Assembly: GCA_000163695.1 (NCBI GenBank)
Contig: GG774890.1
Span: forward strand, 603,761 to 661,786
Reading direction: 5' to 3'
DNA: 58,026 nt
Origin: Bacteroidetes oral taxon 274 str. F0058
GTDB taxonomy: Bacteria; Bacteroidota; Bacteroidia; Bacteroidales; Paludibacteraceae
How positions within the stretch are numbered: position 1 is the stretch's first letter; every line of letters begins with the position of its first letter. Positions 17,513-26,092 of the stretch are shown here, one piece after another. Position numbers and translations under genes: made by a program. The notes beneath the pieces are model-generated. The model was not told the origin of the DNA. It did no database searches and worked only from the letters and a program-made list of their open reading frames with translations.

Positions 17513-18265
17513 TTAGTTTTTTGTCGATTTTATTTGTTCGCTTGTTTTGCCAAAACGTCGTTCCCTGTTTTGGAATTCTGATATTATCCGAAAAAATTCG
17601 TCCTTCGTAAACTCAGGCCAGTAGGTTTTTGTGAAAAAAAACTCTGCGTATGCAGCCTGCCACAACAGAAAGTTTGAGATACGGATGTCTCCCCCCGTAC
17701 GTATTACTATATCAGGGTCTGGTATATTACGTGTGGTCAGATAATCGGATATTACGGTTTCGTCTATAAGCCCGATGTCGTCAATCTTACCGCTCAGACA
17801 ATCTTTCGCTATGTTTTTTATGGCGTTTGTTATCTCCCACCGCGACGAGTAGCTTAGAGCCAATACGAGCGATAACCCCGTGTTGCTGCTTGTCTCGGCT
17901 ATACAGGTCTGTAGTTTTTTATTTACATCTTCGGGTAGGCGTAGTAAATCGCCTATGGCAAGTAGTCGTACATTATTTTTTCGGAATGTCTCACTCTCTT
18001 TTTCGATACTCTCTACCAGCAGCTTCATTATACCGTGTATCTCTTCTTGTGGTCGGTTCCAATTTTCGGTAGAGAAAGTGTATAAAGTCAGATATTTTAT
18101 ACCTACCTCGGCGGCAGCTTCTGTTATTTGCCTTACGGTATTGATACCGTTGGTATGACCGAAAATGCGGTCAAAACCCTTCTGTTTTGCCCACCTCCCA
18201 TTTCCGTCCATAACAATAGCTATATGTTCAGGTAGTATATCTAAATTTATATTGCCTTTGTACAC
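17513..18265 (-). CDS. uppS: Undecaprenyl (isoprenyl) diphosphate synthase
   Basis: A 250-residue cis-prenyltransferase. Signature residues are the catalytic D20 in VMDGNGRWA, the FGHTNG stretch, FSTENWNRP and the C-terminal RTGGDIRISNFLLWQAAYAE. It makes the C55 lipid carrier for peptidoglycan and other surface glycans. No ATG lies between an upstream in-frame stop and the conserved core except within it, so translation most likely begins at GTG (18265). It sits 43 bases after the DUF6089 gene and 17 before bamA, a conserved Bacteroidales order. Confidence 0.95.
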   Translation of the reverse strand: MYKGNINLDILPEHIAIVMDGNGRWAKQKGFDRIFGHTNGINTVRQITEAAAEVGIKYLTLYTFSTENWNRPQEEIHGIMKLLVESIEKESETFRKNNVRLLAIGDLLRLPEDVNKKLQTCIAETSSNTGLSLVLALSYSSRWEITNAIKNIAKDCLSGKIDDIGLIDETVISDYLTTRNIPDPDIVIRTGGDIRISNFLLWQAAYAEFFFTKTYWPEFTKDEFFRIISEFQNRERRFGKTSEQIKSTKN

Positions 18266-18308
18266 CGGAATTTGCTGTCTGTTTTCGTTAAAAGTATTGT
18301 TCTCTTAA

Positions 18309-18983
18309 TCAACGACCTCTTTTCTTGTTGCCTCTGCCGTCAATACATGTAGGACATACCTCCCAAAAATTAACGGAGAAATAAACTGCCAGAGTAGAAT
18401 ACCAGTCATTATTTATCCAAAAACCTTTTTTTAGCTTTAGTGGGTTGTCTATCAAGTCGAAATTGTCGTTATATATTACCTTCTGAGTACTCCAGTATAG
18501 TCCGAGGTTTAGCCTGTCGGCAATATACCACTTCATACCCAGACCAAACGGTACTATCGGTGCCGACTCTTTGTTGAAAAGGGACATTCCCAAACCGGCA
18601 AAGATATAAGGAGTTACCCTCGACGAACCCGGTTCTAAACGCATAGAGGCATAGTTGAAGAAGTTGAACTCGGCAAGAAGAGCAAAATCCAAAAATGTGG
18701 TATTCCGCATAACTCCATTGATTTCACCGATACCGGCTTGTCCTACCGTACTTTGAAGTTTAGCTTCCCAACGTCCGTCGAACTTATATTTAAGAAATAG
18801 CCCCCCTGTTGGTAACATATAGTTGAAGGGGATCTTATTGGCATCTCCAAGGTAATAACTACCTCCTCCCAAGATACCTGCTTCCATATAGTACTTTTTC
18901 CACTTGTAGTCTGTCTGAGCAGAAACAGAATATGTTGACAAAGACAATATTAATGCCGCTACTAATAATTTGATATATCTCAT
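18309..18983 (-). CDS. Outer-membrane beta-barrel protein (DUF6089-like)
   Basis: A 224-residue exported protein with signal peptide (LLVAALILSLSTYSVSAQ). The mature part has strongly alternating strands with Gly and aromatics (YMEAGILGGGSYYLGDAN, PYIFAGLGMSLF, GLYWSTQ), as in small outer-membrane barrels. This family regularly precedes uppS and bamA in Bacteroidales, so a role in outer-membrane biogenesis is plausible but unproven. The C-terminus CPTCIDGRGNKKRGR is short and basic and carries a CxxC. The operon promoter is at 19026-19033. Confidence 0.8.
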   Translation of the reverse strand: MRYIKLLVAALILSLSTYSVSAQTDYKWKKYYMEAGILGGGSYYLGDANKIPFNYMLPTGGLFLKYKFDGRWEAKLQSTVGQAGIGEINGVMRNTTFLDFALLAEFNFFNYASMRLEPGSSRVTPYIFAGLGMSLFNKESAPIVPFGLGMKWYIADRLNLGLYWSTQKVIYNDNFDLIDNPLKLKKGFWINNDWYSTLAVYFSVNFWEVCPTCIDGRGNKKRGR

Positions 18984-19025
18984 ATTATAATTTTATTAAA
19001 ATAGAAATAACCTGAAAAATTCCTG

Positions 19026-19033
19026 CAAAGATA
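19026..19033 (-). promoter_or_regulatory. -7 promoter box for the DUF6089-uppS-bamA-skp-skp operon
   Basis: TATCTTTG on the minus strand, 43 bases before the DUF6089 ATG and downstream of the secY terminator. Confidence 0.65.
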
Positions 19034-19112
19034 GTTCTTTTTTGGGAATAACACATAGATTTAACTAAAAATAACAGTTAAGAGATTGAAGTTTTTATTT
19101 ATAAATTATAAT

Positions 19113-19158
19113 AAAAAGAAGGTATCTCAAAAGTTATTTTAAGACCCTTCTTTTTTGT
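19113..19158. terminator. Intrinsic terminator after secY
   Basis: An AAAAAGAAGG/CCTTCTTTTTT inverted repeat (near 19115-19122 and 19145-19156) with partial inner pairing and T-tracts on both sides. It closes the short rplO-secY transcript. Confidence 0.75.
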
Positions 19159-19197
19159 TTGACAAGAGGTTTTAATTTTCTCTGTTATTTCACGTCC

Positions 19198-20550
19198 TCA
19201 ATACGCAGCCATAGAGCCTGAGCGTCCTTTTATACGGCTACCTGATTTCAGCAAACCATCATAGTGTCTCATAAGCAGATGCGACTCTATCTGTTGCAGA
19301 GTGTCGAGGACTACTCCCACAAGAATCAGAAGCGAAGTACCGCCAAAGAACTGCGAGAAACCCGTCGTGATACCGAATAATCTTGCAAATGCAGGCAGAA
19401 TAGCTATGATAGCTAAGAATATAGAGCCCGGTAGTACTATTCTCGACATAATCATATCTATGTATTCCGCTGTCTGCTTGCCTGGTTTTACACCCGGAAT
19501 GAAGCCGTTGTTACGTTTCATTTCGTCTGCTATTTGATTGTGATTGAATGTTATAGCAGTGTAGAAATATGTAAAGGCTATGATAAACAACGCCAATATG
19601 AAATTGTGCCAAAAACCTCCTGTGTCTATAAGAGCTCTGATGAAGCCACCGGGGTTATTCGAACCAAGTGTAAACATCACGGGAACCATCATTATTGCCT
19701 GTGCAAAGATGATAGGCATTACCCCTGCCGCATTCACTTTCAGAGGCAGGTATTGACGTACTCCTCCGTACTGCTTATTACCTATTACGCGTTTGGCGTA
19801 CTGTACGGGTATTTTGCGTGTGCCCTGTACCAGCAATACGGCAAAGCCGATAACTACCACGAATATAACCACTTCGAGCAAGAACATTATAGGACCTCCT
19901 GCTCCGTTTTCGTTCATTTTCACGATAAATTCCTGAGTTATCGCTTGTGGCAGACGTGCTATGATACCTATCATAATGAGCATAGAGATACCGTTACCTA
20001 TACCTTTGTCGGTCATTCGTTCTCCGAGCCACATTACGAACATAGATCCGGCACAGAGTATTATTACCGAAGGGAGCGTGAAGCCCCAGAAGCTACTGAG
20101 ATTTTCGGGTATACCGCCCATAGCCTGACCTATCTGTACTTTTAAGTTTACAAGATACGACGGTCCTTGTAATAACAGGATAGCAACTGTCAGATAACGA
20201 GTTATCTGGTTTATTTTACGACGTCCGCTTTCGCCTTCTTGCTGCATCTTCTGGAAATACGGCACGGCTATGCCGAGCAGCTGTACTACGATAGATGCCG
20301 AGATGTATGGCATAATACCCAATGCAAATATAGAGGCATTGGAGAATGCTCCCCCCGAGAACATATCCAGCAGCGAAAGCAATCCGCCCGATGTCTGCTG
20401 CTTGAGGTCAGCCAACGACGCCGGGTCGATACCGGGAAGAACTATAAAAGAGCCGAAACGATAAATGAGTATAAACAAGATTGTTATGCCCAATTTTGTC
20501 CGTAGGTCTTCTATCTTCCAAATATTTTTTATTGTTCCTACAATTTTCAT
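19198..20550 (-). CDS. secY: Preprotein translocase subunit SecY
   Basis: A 450-residue ten-helix channel protein of the Sec translocon. It begins with a cytosolic helix (IKNIWKIEDLRTKLGITILF) and has the plug region around GGLLSLLDMFSGGAF and the conserved loop with GERMTDKGIGNGISMLI. Its ATG shares one base with the rplO stop (TAATG), giving tight coupling. In most bacteria map/infA/rpmJ and more ribosomal genes follow; here a terminator follows instead. Length and motifs are normal and it appears functional. Confidence 0.97.
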   Translation of the reverse strand: MKIVGTIKNIWKIEDLRTKLGITILFILIYRFGSFIVLPGIDPASLADLKQQTSGGLLSLLDMFSGGAFSNASIFALGIMPYISASIVVQLLGIAVPYFQKMQQEGESGRRKINQITRYLTVAILLLQGPSYLVNLKVQIGQAMGGIPENLSSFWGFTLPSVIILCAGSMFVMWLGERMTDKGIGNGISMLIMIGIIARLPQAITQEFIVKMNENGAGGPIMFLLEVVIFVVVIGFAVLLVQGTRKIPVQYAKRVIGNKQYGGVRQYLPLKVNAAGVMPIIFAQAIMMVPVMFTLGSNNPGGFIRALIDTGGFWHNFILALFIIAFTYFYTAITFNHNQIADEMKRNNGFIPGVKPGKQTAEYIDMIMSRIVLPGSIFLAIIAILPAFARLFGITTGFSQFFGGTSLLILVGVVLDTLQQIESHLLMRHYDGLLKSGSRIKGRSGSMAAY

Positions 20551-20999
20551 TATTTCACTATTTTAACGGTTCCACCTGCTTTTTCGATAGCTTCTTGAGC
20601 CGATTTCGAGAAAGCATGAGCTTCTACATTCAATTTTGCAGACAACTCGCCTTTGGCAAGAATTTTTACTTTCTGCTTTTTACTTATCATACCGGCGTCG
20701 ATAAGTGTCTGTACCGAAACTTCCGATAGCTTCTTTTCATCTGCAAGTGCTTGCAAAGCAAATAGATTGATACCTTTGTATTCTACTCGTTCTATCGGAT
20801 TGAAACCGAACTTCGGCAGACGACGTTGGAGAGGCATCTGACCTCCCTCGAAACCGATTTTGCGAGAATAACCTGAACGCGACTTTGCACCTTTGTGCCC
20901 ACGGGTAGATGTACCACCCTTGCCTGATGCAACACCACGACCTAATCTTTTGTTGGCTCTTACAGAACCTGCTGCGGGTTTGATGTTACTTAAATTCAT
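20550..20999 (-). CDS. rplO: 50S ribosomal protein L15
   Basis: A 149-residue L15 with the basic, glycine-rich N-terminus (KRLGRGVASGKGGTSTRGHKGAKSRS) and the conserved GGQMPLQRRLPKFGF, followed by the globular C-terminal domain. It binds 23S rRNA late in large-subunit assembly. The normal upstream neighbours (rpmD, rpsE, rplR) are missing and a strong promoter lies 65 bases ahead, so this gene leads its own two-gene operon with secY. Confidence 0.97.
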   Translation of the reverse strand: MNLSNIKPAAGSVRANKRLGRGVASGKGGTSTRGHKGAKSRSGYSRKIGFEGGQMPLQRRLPKFGFNPIERVEYKGINLFALQALADEKKLSEVSVQTLIDAGMISKKQKVKILAKGELSAKLNVEAHAFSKSAQEAIEKAGGTVKIVK

Positions 21000-21063
21000 C
21001 TTGTTTTTTTGTTAATTAAATTATAAATATTTGTATGTAAAATCTATTCTTCGAATAAATGTG

Positions 21064-21093
21064 CAAAGTTACAATATTTTTCCGAATATCAAA
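21064..21093 (-). promoter_or_regulatory. Promoter of rplO-secY
   Basis: On the minus strand TTTG, 18 bases, then TAACTTTG (21071-21064). This is a full match to the Bacteroidota two-part promoter, about 65 bases before the rplO ATG. Confidence 0.8.
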
Positions 21094-21269
21094 AAAATAT
21101 TCTGACGGCAGGGCTATGAGGACGATTTGCATAATGTTATTTTCTAAAAGATAGTAGAGCGGTAAAAAATATTTGTTTCGAGTGTTATGTTGTTGATAAT
21201 TAGTTGAATATATGGCAATGGGTTTTGAGCCTGAGAAAAATAGAATATTGCCGAAAAGAATAAAATTTG

Positions 21270-21277
21270 TAATTTTG
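21270..21277 (+). promoter_or_regulatory. -7 promoter box for the aminotransferase gene
   Basis: TAATTTTG, with TTG 19 bases upstream, about 62 bases before the ATG at 21340. Confidence 0.6.
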
Positions 21278-21339
21278 CGGCAACAAACGACAGACTTCGA
21301 TTTAGCTTTGATTTTTAATAATAAAAAATATAAATTAAT

Positions 21340-22542
21340 ATGGACTTTAAATTTTCTGACTGTGTACAGTCGTTTCGTTCTTCGGCTATCAGGGATTTGA
21401 TGAGCCTCGCCACAAGAAGTGATATTATCTCGTTTGCGGGCGGTATGCCGGGCAACGAACTCTTTCCTGTGGAAGATATGGTAGAGATGTCTGCCAAGTT
21501 CTCTCGCAAGCAATGGGAGGAGGCAATGCAGTATGGACCTACGCCCGGTAACCCCGGTTTGGTAAAGGAACTCACCGAGTTTCTGCGTCGCAGGAATTTC
21601 CCTGTCGACAGAAACAAGCTGATAATCACCACCGGTAGCTTGCAGGGCTTGAATATCATTGCTAAATTGTTTATCAACCCGGGCGATACCGTTATCACCG
21701 AAAACCCTGTATTTATCGGCGGTATATCGTCGTTCTTGTCGTATCAGGCTAATATCGAATCGTGCGACCTCGACGCCGACGGTATCAATATCGAGCAGCT
21801 GAAAGAGAAAATCAATCGCAATCCGAAACCGAAGTTACTCTATCTGACGCCAAACTTCCACAACCCCGCAGGTCTGGTCTACTCACGCCGCCGCCGCGAA
21901 GAGCTGATAGAGGTGATGCGTGGCACAGAGATACCTATCATAGAAGACGATGCCTACGGCGAACTCTATTACGACAAAGAGGGCTACGAACGGTCGCGTC
22001 CTATGAAAACGTGGGTAGATGCCGAGATGGACTCTCAGATTCTTTACACTGGTTCGTTCTCCAAGATTTTCGGACCGGGGCTTCGTGTAGCTTGGGCTTT
22101 GGTACCCGAGATAGTATACGAAAAGATGCAGATATGCAAACAGAGCATCGACGCTTGTACGCCTACCATATCGCAGGTTTTTGCCGAAAACTTCATAAAA
22201 ACAGGCAAGATGGAGCCATACATCGAGCAGATTCGTAAAATATACAATACTCGCCGCAACTACACTCTGCAGGCTATCAAGAAGTATTTGCCGCAGGAGG
22301 CAACCTATGTTACCCCGATAGGCGGATTCTATTTCTGGATAAAGATGCCGCACGGTGTAGACGAAGAACAATTGTTCAGAAAAGTAGTCGAAAGAGGAGC
22401 CGTATTTGTACTCGGTTCGGTATTCCACCCACACGCACAGAAAAACGGCTACATAAGGGTATCGTACTGTAACACACCCGAAGAGCAGATAGACAAAGGT
22501 ATAAAAATCATTGGCGACGCTATGAAGGAACTTATGGCGTAA
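21340..22542 (+). CDS. PLP-dependent aminotransferase (class I/II, 2-aminoadipate type)
   Basis: A 400-residue fold-type I aminotransferase. It shows GPTPGNPGLVKEL (66-77), the TPNFHNPAG stretch with the conserved Asn (170-178), EDDAYGELY (202-210) and the PLP lysine K242 in TGSFSKIFGPGLRVAW. The sequence resembles the LysN / kynurenine-aminoadipate group and the catalytic domain of MocR regulators, but there is no N-terminal DNA-binding domain. Substrate specificity cannot be read; broad amino-acid transamination is likely. It is a single gene with its own promoter and a strong terminator. Confidence 0.88.
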   Translation: MDFKFSDCVQSFRSSAIRDLMSLATRSDIISFAGGMPGNELFPVEDMVEMSAKFSRKQWEEAMQYGPTPGNPGLVKELTEFLRRRNFPVDRNKLIITTGSLQGLNIIAKLFINPGDTVITENPVFIGGISSFLSYQANIESCDLDADGINIEQLKEKINRNPKPKLLYLTPNFHNPAGLVYSRRRREELIEVMRGTEIPIIEDDAYGELYYDKEGYERSRPMKTWVDAEMDSQILYTGSFSKIFGPGLRVAWALVPEIVYEKMQICKQSIDACTPTISQVFAENFIKTGKMEPYIEQIRKIYNTRRNYTLQAIKKYLPQEATYVTPIGGFYFWIKMPHGVDEEQLFRKVVERGAVFVLGSVFHPHAQKNGYIRVSYCNTPEEQIDKGIKIIGDAMKELMA

Positions 22543-22560
22543 TAATCCTTTGTAAATTAC

Positions 22561-22602
22561 GCAGGTATGTTTGTCTAAGACGCAGATGTACCTGCTTTTT
22601 TA
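22561..22602 (+). terminator. Intrinsic terminator after the aminotransferase
   Basis: GCAGGTA (22561-22567) pairs with TACCTGC (22589-22595), followed by a run of six T. Confidence 0.8.
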
Positions 22603-22655
22603 TATGCGAAAAAGAAAAAATAAGTTGAAATATGATTTAATTCGTACATTTTTTG

Positions 22656-22663
22656 TATCTTTG
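22656..22663 (+). promoter_or_regulatory. -7 promoter box for tRNA-Ser
   Basis: TATCTTTG, 27 bases before the 5' end of the tRNA. Confidence 0.6.
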
Positions 22664-22690
22664 CGGCGTCAATTTCGATTGATGTATTAG

Positions 22691-22779
22691 GAAAAATGTC
22701 AGAGTGGTCGAATGAGCCGCACTCGAAATGCGGTGTACGGGCAACCGTACCGGGGGTTCGAATCCCTCTTTTTCCGCCA
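22691..22779 (+). tRNA. tRNA-Ser (anticodon CGA)
   Basis: An 89-nt class II tRNA. The acceptor stem pairs GGAAAAA with TTTTTCC; the anticodon arm is CCGCA-CTCGAAA-TGCGG with anticodon CGA, reading UCG. A long variable arm (GTACGGGCAACCGTAC) identifies a serine tRNA. The T arm is GGGGGTTCGAATCCCTC-like and the 3' CCA is encoded. UCG is visibly frequent in the surrounding coding sequence. The convergent nspC stop codon lies only 5 bases beyond the CCA. Confidence 0.97.
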
Positions 22780-22784
22780 GCGTA

Positions 22785-23948
22785 TCAACACATACGATCG
22801 AAATAATCTTGGTGAGTAAACTGTTTGAGCAAAACAAACTCACCATTTTCTTTTACGATACCGATCGAAGGGTGCGATACACCGTTGAACATCGTGGTTT
22901 TCACCGTAGTGTAATGAATCATATCTTCGAATATGATAATATCGCCTACCACGAGCGGCTTCGGGAATACCCAGCTACCGACGAAATCGCCCGAAAGACA
23001 CGAATTGCCTCCCATACGATAGACGTTGTTCCCCTGTGCATCGGGTTGGGTCATCTCGGCTCCGTATATGCGTGGTTGATAGGGCATTTCGAGACAGTCG
23101 GGCATATGGCAGGCAAACGATACATTAAGCATCGCCGTCCGAATGCCGTGATTCTCTACTATGTCTTCTACCTGTGCTTTGAGTATGCCTGTTTGCCATA
23201 CGAAAGCGGCGCCGGGTTCGAGTATTATGTGCAGATGCGGGTATTTCTGTCTGAAAGCCGATATAACTTCTATTAGATGATTAATATTGTAGCCCTTGCG
23301 GGTCATCAGGTGTCCACCGCCCATATTGAGCCACTTCACCTGCCGCAGTTGTCGGTCGAATTTGTCTGCCAAGCCGACAAGTACTTTTTCCAAGTCGAAC
23401 GACGAGTTTTCGCAAAGTACGTGGAAATGAAGACCTTCTACACCATCGGGTAGTTTCTCGGGGAGTTGTTCGGCTGTGATTCCTAAACGCGAGCCCGCTT
23501 TGGCGGGGTTGTAGAGATCGGTCTCCACCACCGATATTTCGGGGTTTATCCGCAAGCCGCACGATATGTCTCTGCCTTGAGTACGACCGTAATACTTCTC
23601 GAACTGAGCTAACGAATTGAACGTTATATGTGTGCTGCACTCCACCAATTCGTCGAACTCGCCGTCGGTATAGGCGGGAGCGTAAAGATGAGCCTTGTTG
23701 CCGAACTTATCTACCGATAAACGAGCTTCGGCAAGCGAACTTGCCGTGGTATGTGTAACGTACTCTTTTATTATGGGGAAGACCTTCCACATAGCAAACG
23801 CCTTGAATGCCATTATAATCTCGACACCTGCTCTGCGGCTTACTTGTGCGATAGTGTCGAGGTTTTGCCTCAGCAGCCGTTCGTCGATGACGAAGCACGG
23901 CGAGGGTATCCGGTCGCTATGGAAGAGAGTTGTGTGCGAAGTGTTCAT
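22785..23948 (-). CDS. nspC: Carboxynorspermidine decarboxylase
   Basis: A 387-residue alanine-racemase-fold PLP decarboxylase. The N-terminal barrel carries the PLP lysine K49 in IMAFKAFAMW; HFHVLCENSS, NMGGGHLMTRKGY and LEPGAAFVW are typical of NspC, and CHMPDCLEMPYQPR and GGNSCLSGDF contribute the second half-site. It makes norspermidine or spermidine from the carboxylated precursor, the route many gut Bacteroidales use instead of SpeE. It lies 43 bases after glmS. The partner dehydrogenase gene is not in this window. Confidence 0.93.
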   Translation of the reverse strand: MNTSHTTLFHSDRIPSPCFVIDERLLRQNLDTIAQVSRRAGVEIIMAFKAFAMWKVFPIIKEYVTHTTASSLAEARLSVDKFGNKAHLYAPAYTDGEFDELVECSTHITFNSLAQFEKYYGRTQGRDISCGLRINPEISVVETDLYNPAKAGSRLGITAEQLPEKLPDGVEGLHFHVLCENSSFDLEKVLVGLADKFDRQLRQVKWLNMGGGHLMTRKGYNINHLIEVISAFRQKYPHLHIILEPGAAFVWQTGILKAQVEDIVENHGIRTAMLNVSFACHMPDCLEMPYQPRIYGAEMTQPDAQGNNVYRMGGNSCLSGDFVGSWVFPKPLVVGDIIIFEDMIHYTTVKTTMFNGVSHPSIGIVKENGEFVLLKQFTHQDYFDRMC

Positions 23949-23991
23949 TTGCCAACCGAAAACAGTATTTTAATGTTCACTAAAAAAACGC

Positions 23992-25836
23992 TCACTCTAC
24001 CGTTACGGATTTAGCCAAGTTGCGAGGTTGGTCTACATTTTTACCTTTACAAACGGCTATGTGATATGCCAACAGTTGCATAGGTATCGATGTTATAAGC
24101 GGCTCGAGGCTGTCGACGGTAGCAGGAACCTCGATACAGTAATCGGCAAGTTCTTGCAGTTTGTGGTCGCCTTTGTTGACGATGGCTATTATCCTGCCTT
24201 TACGAGCTTTGACCTCCTGCATATTGCTTACAACCTTTTCGTATAGAGAATTCTGAGTGGCAATGAATACGACAGGCATCTCTTCGTCTATGAGGGCTAT
24301 GGGACCGTGTTTCATCTCGGCAGCGGGGTAACCTTCGGCGTGTATGTACGAAATTTCTTTCAGTTTCAGAGCTCCTTCGAGTGCCACAGGGAAACAATAG
24401 CCTCGACCGAGATATATGAAATTGCGTGCGTATGTGAATATCTTTGCCAAATCGGCAATCTTATCGTTGTGTTTGAGTACTTCTCTTATTTTGTCGGGTA
24501 TTAGCGACAGCTCTTTTATCATTTCCAGAAACTTATCGTGTTCTATGATATTTTTTGCTTTTGCCAGAGCCAGAGCAAACATAGTGAGTACTGTCACCTG
24601 ACCTGTAAATGCTTTGGTAGAGGCTACTCCTATCTCAGGTCCGACGTGTATGTACGATCCCGTATGTGTTACACGGGGTATCGACGACCCTACGGCGTTG
24701 CAGATACCGTATACGAAGGCTCCTTTTTCGCGTGCAAGTTCTATGGCTGCCAATGTATCTGCCGTCTCGCCCGATTGCGAAATGGCTATCACCACATCGT
24801 TAGGGCTGATTACCGAATTGCGATACCTGAACTCTGAGGCATACTCCACATCGACGGGTATCTTACAGAATGTCTCTATTAAGTATTTGCCTATCAGGCC
24901 ACTGTGCCACGAAGTACCACAGGCAAGTATCACTATACGGTTGGCATTGAGCAGTGTCTGTTTGTTGTCTATGATAGCGGCAAGTTTCACGTCGTTAAGG
25001 TCTACGTTGACTCTTCCTTTCATACAGTTGATAAGGCATTCGGGCTGTTCGAATATCTCTTTTAGCATAAAGTGCGGGTAACCTCCTTTTTCCAATTGCC
25101 CAACATCGAGCATCACTTCTTTGATTTCGGGAGTAACCTCTACATTGTTGAGTTTCTTTACCTTCACTCCGCTTTTTAGATTGATGACGGCTATTTCGTC
25201 GTTGTCGAGGAAAATCATCTGCTTGGTATACTCTACGATAGGCGAAGCGTCGGACGCCAAGAAAAATTCCCCGTCGCCTATGCCTATTACCAACGGACTG
25301 CTTTTGCGTGCCACTATCAGAGTTTCCGGATTGTTGCGGTCTATTATGGCGATGGCATAAGCTCCTATTACCTGATTGAGAGCAACCTGTACGGCTGTTA
25401 CCATATTGCTTTTGTCTCGTTGATATATGTATTCGATAAGGTGTACGAGCACTTCGGTATCGGTATCTGAGACAAACTCTATGCCTTTGGCTTGTAGTTT
25501 TTTCTTCAAATCGGCATAATTCTCTATAATACCGTTGTGTATGAGAGCGATATTCTTTGTCTTGGAGTAATGAGGGTGGGCGTTTATCTGGCTGGGTTCG
25601 CCGTGAGTAGCCCAACGGGTGTGGGCTATACCGATACAACCGGTACTATCCTTACCTTCGACAAAATGCTCTAAATTAACCACTTTACCTTTGGTTTTAT
25701 AAACATTCAGTTCGTCGTTGGCGTTTATCAGAGCCAGCCCTGCAGAGTCGTAGCCTCTGTATTCGAGGCGATGGAGTCCCTTTATCAATATCGGATAAGC
25801 CTGCTGCTTACCTACATAACCTACTATTCCACACAT
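23992..25836 (-). CDS. glmS: Glutamine-fructose-6-phosphate aminotransferase
   Basis: A 614-residue enzyme making glucosamine-6-phosphate, the first step to UDP-GlcNAc. The N-terminal glutaminase domain starts MCGIVGYVG with catalytic Cys2 and includes HTRWATHGEP. Two SIS domains follow (about 285-430 and 455-595, with SQSGETADTLAA and the GRGYCFPVALEGALKLKE loop). The C-terminus KSVTVE is the conserved tail. A promoter box precedes it and nspC follows. I see no glmS ribozyme in the short 5' region. Confidence 0.97.
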   Translation of the reverse strand: MCGIVGYVGKQQAYPILIKGLHRLEYRGYDSAGLALINANDELNVYKTKGKVVNLEHFVEGKDSTGCIGIAHTRWATHGEPSQINAHPHYSKTKNIALIHNGIIENYADLKKKLQAKGIEFVSDTDTEVLVHLIEYIYQRDKSNMVTAVQVALNQVIGAYAIAIIDRNNPETLIVARKSSPLVIGIGDGEFFLASDASPIVEYTKQMIFLDNDEIAVINLKSGVKVKKLNNVEVTPEIKEVMLDVGQLEKGGYPHFMLKEIFEQPECLINCMKGRVNVDLNDVKLAAIIDNKQTLLNANRIVILACGTSWHSGLIGKYLIETFCKIPVDVEYASEFRYRNSVISPNDVVIAISQSGETADTLAAIELAREKGAFVYGICNAVGSSIPRVTHTGSYIHVGPEIGVASTKAFTGQVTVLTMFALALAKAKNIIEHDKFLEMIKELSLIPDKIREVLKHNDKIADLAKIFTYARNFIYLGRGYCFPVALEGALKLKEISYIHAEGYPAAEMKHGPIALIDEEMPVVFIATQNSLYEKVVSNMQEVKARKGRIIAIVNKGDHKLQELADYCIEVPATVDSLEPLITSIPMQLLAYHIAVCKGKNVDQPRNLAKSVTVE

Positions 25837-25883
25837 TATTTGCGATTATATATTAAATTAATAATTCAATAAAAACAGAAATA

Positions 25884-25891
25884 CAAAATTA
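25884..25891 (-). promoter_or_regulatory. -7 promoter box for glmS
   Basis: TAATTTTG on the minus strand, 47 bases before the glmS ATG. Confidence 0.6.
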
Positions 25892-26028
25892 CATTTTTTT
25901 TATGATTGTCCCGTAAAAATTTTATTGATTGAGAACGCTTTGATATTTCGCCTTTTATCGCAAATAGTGTAAAGAGTTTTGCTAAGCGTATTATAGAATA
26001 TTCAATCGTTTAATAAATGATTATATAC

Positions 26029-26064
26029 AAAAAAACAGCTACCAATACTTTGATAGCTGCCTTT
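26029..26064 (-). terminator. Intrinsic terminator after the outer-membrane protein gene
   Basis: On the minus strand GGCAGCTATC pairs with GGTAGCTG (one bulge), followed by seven T. Confidence 0.7.
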
Positions 26065-26092
26065 TAAAAAAATTTATCTATTATGAGTTAAG

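Larger units (their letters stand above)
21000..21339. other. Divergent intergenic region rplO / aminotransferase
   Basis: 340 bases, AT-rich, without a convincing gene. It holds two outward promoters (21064-21071 minus and 21270-21277 plus). The middle carries no recognisable repeat, insertion-sequence end or RNA structure that would explain why the ribosomal operon is broken here. Confidence 0.6.

Noticed and set aside
19534..20145. 203-residue frame antisense to secY
   Set aside because: Composition (many Tyr, His, Arg, Cys) and lack of any domain show it is a shadow of secY.
21016..21513. 165-residue minus-strand frame upstream of rplO
   Set aside because: It overlaps the aminotransferase 5' end and runs through the rplO promoter.
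25837..25900. glmS ribozyme before glmS
   Set aside because: The leader is too short before its promoter box and shows no ribozyme core; these ribozymes are chiefly known from Firmicutes.
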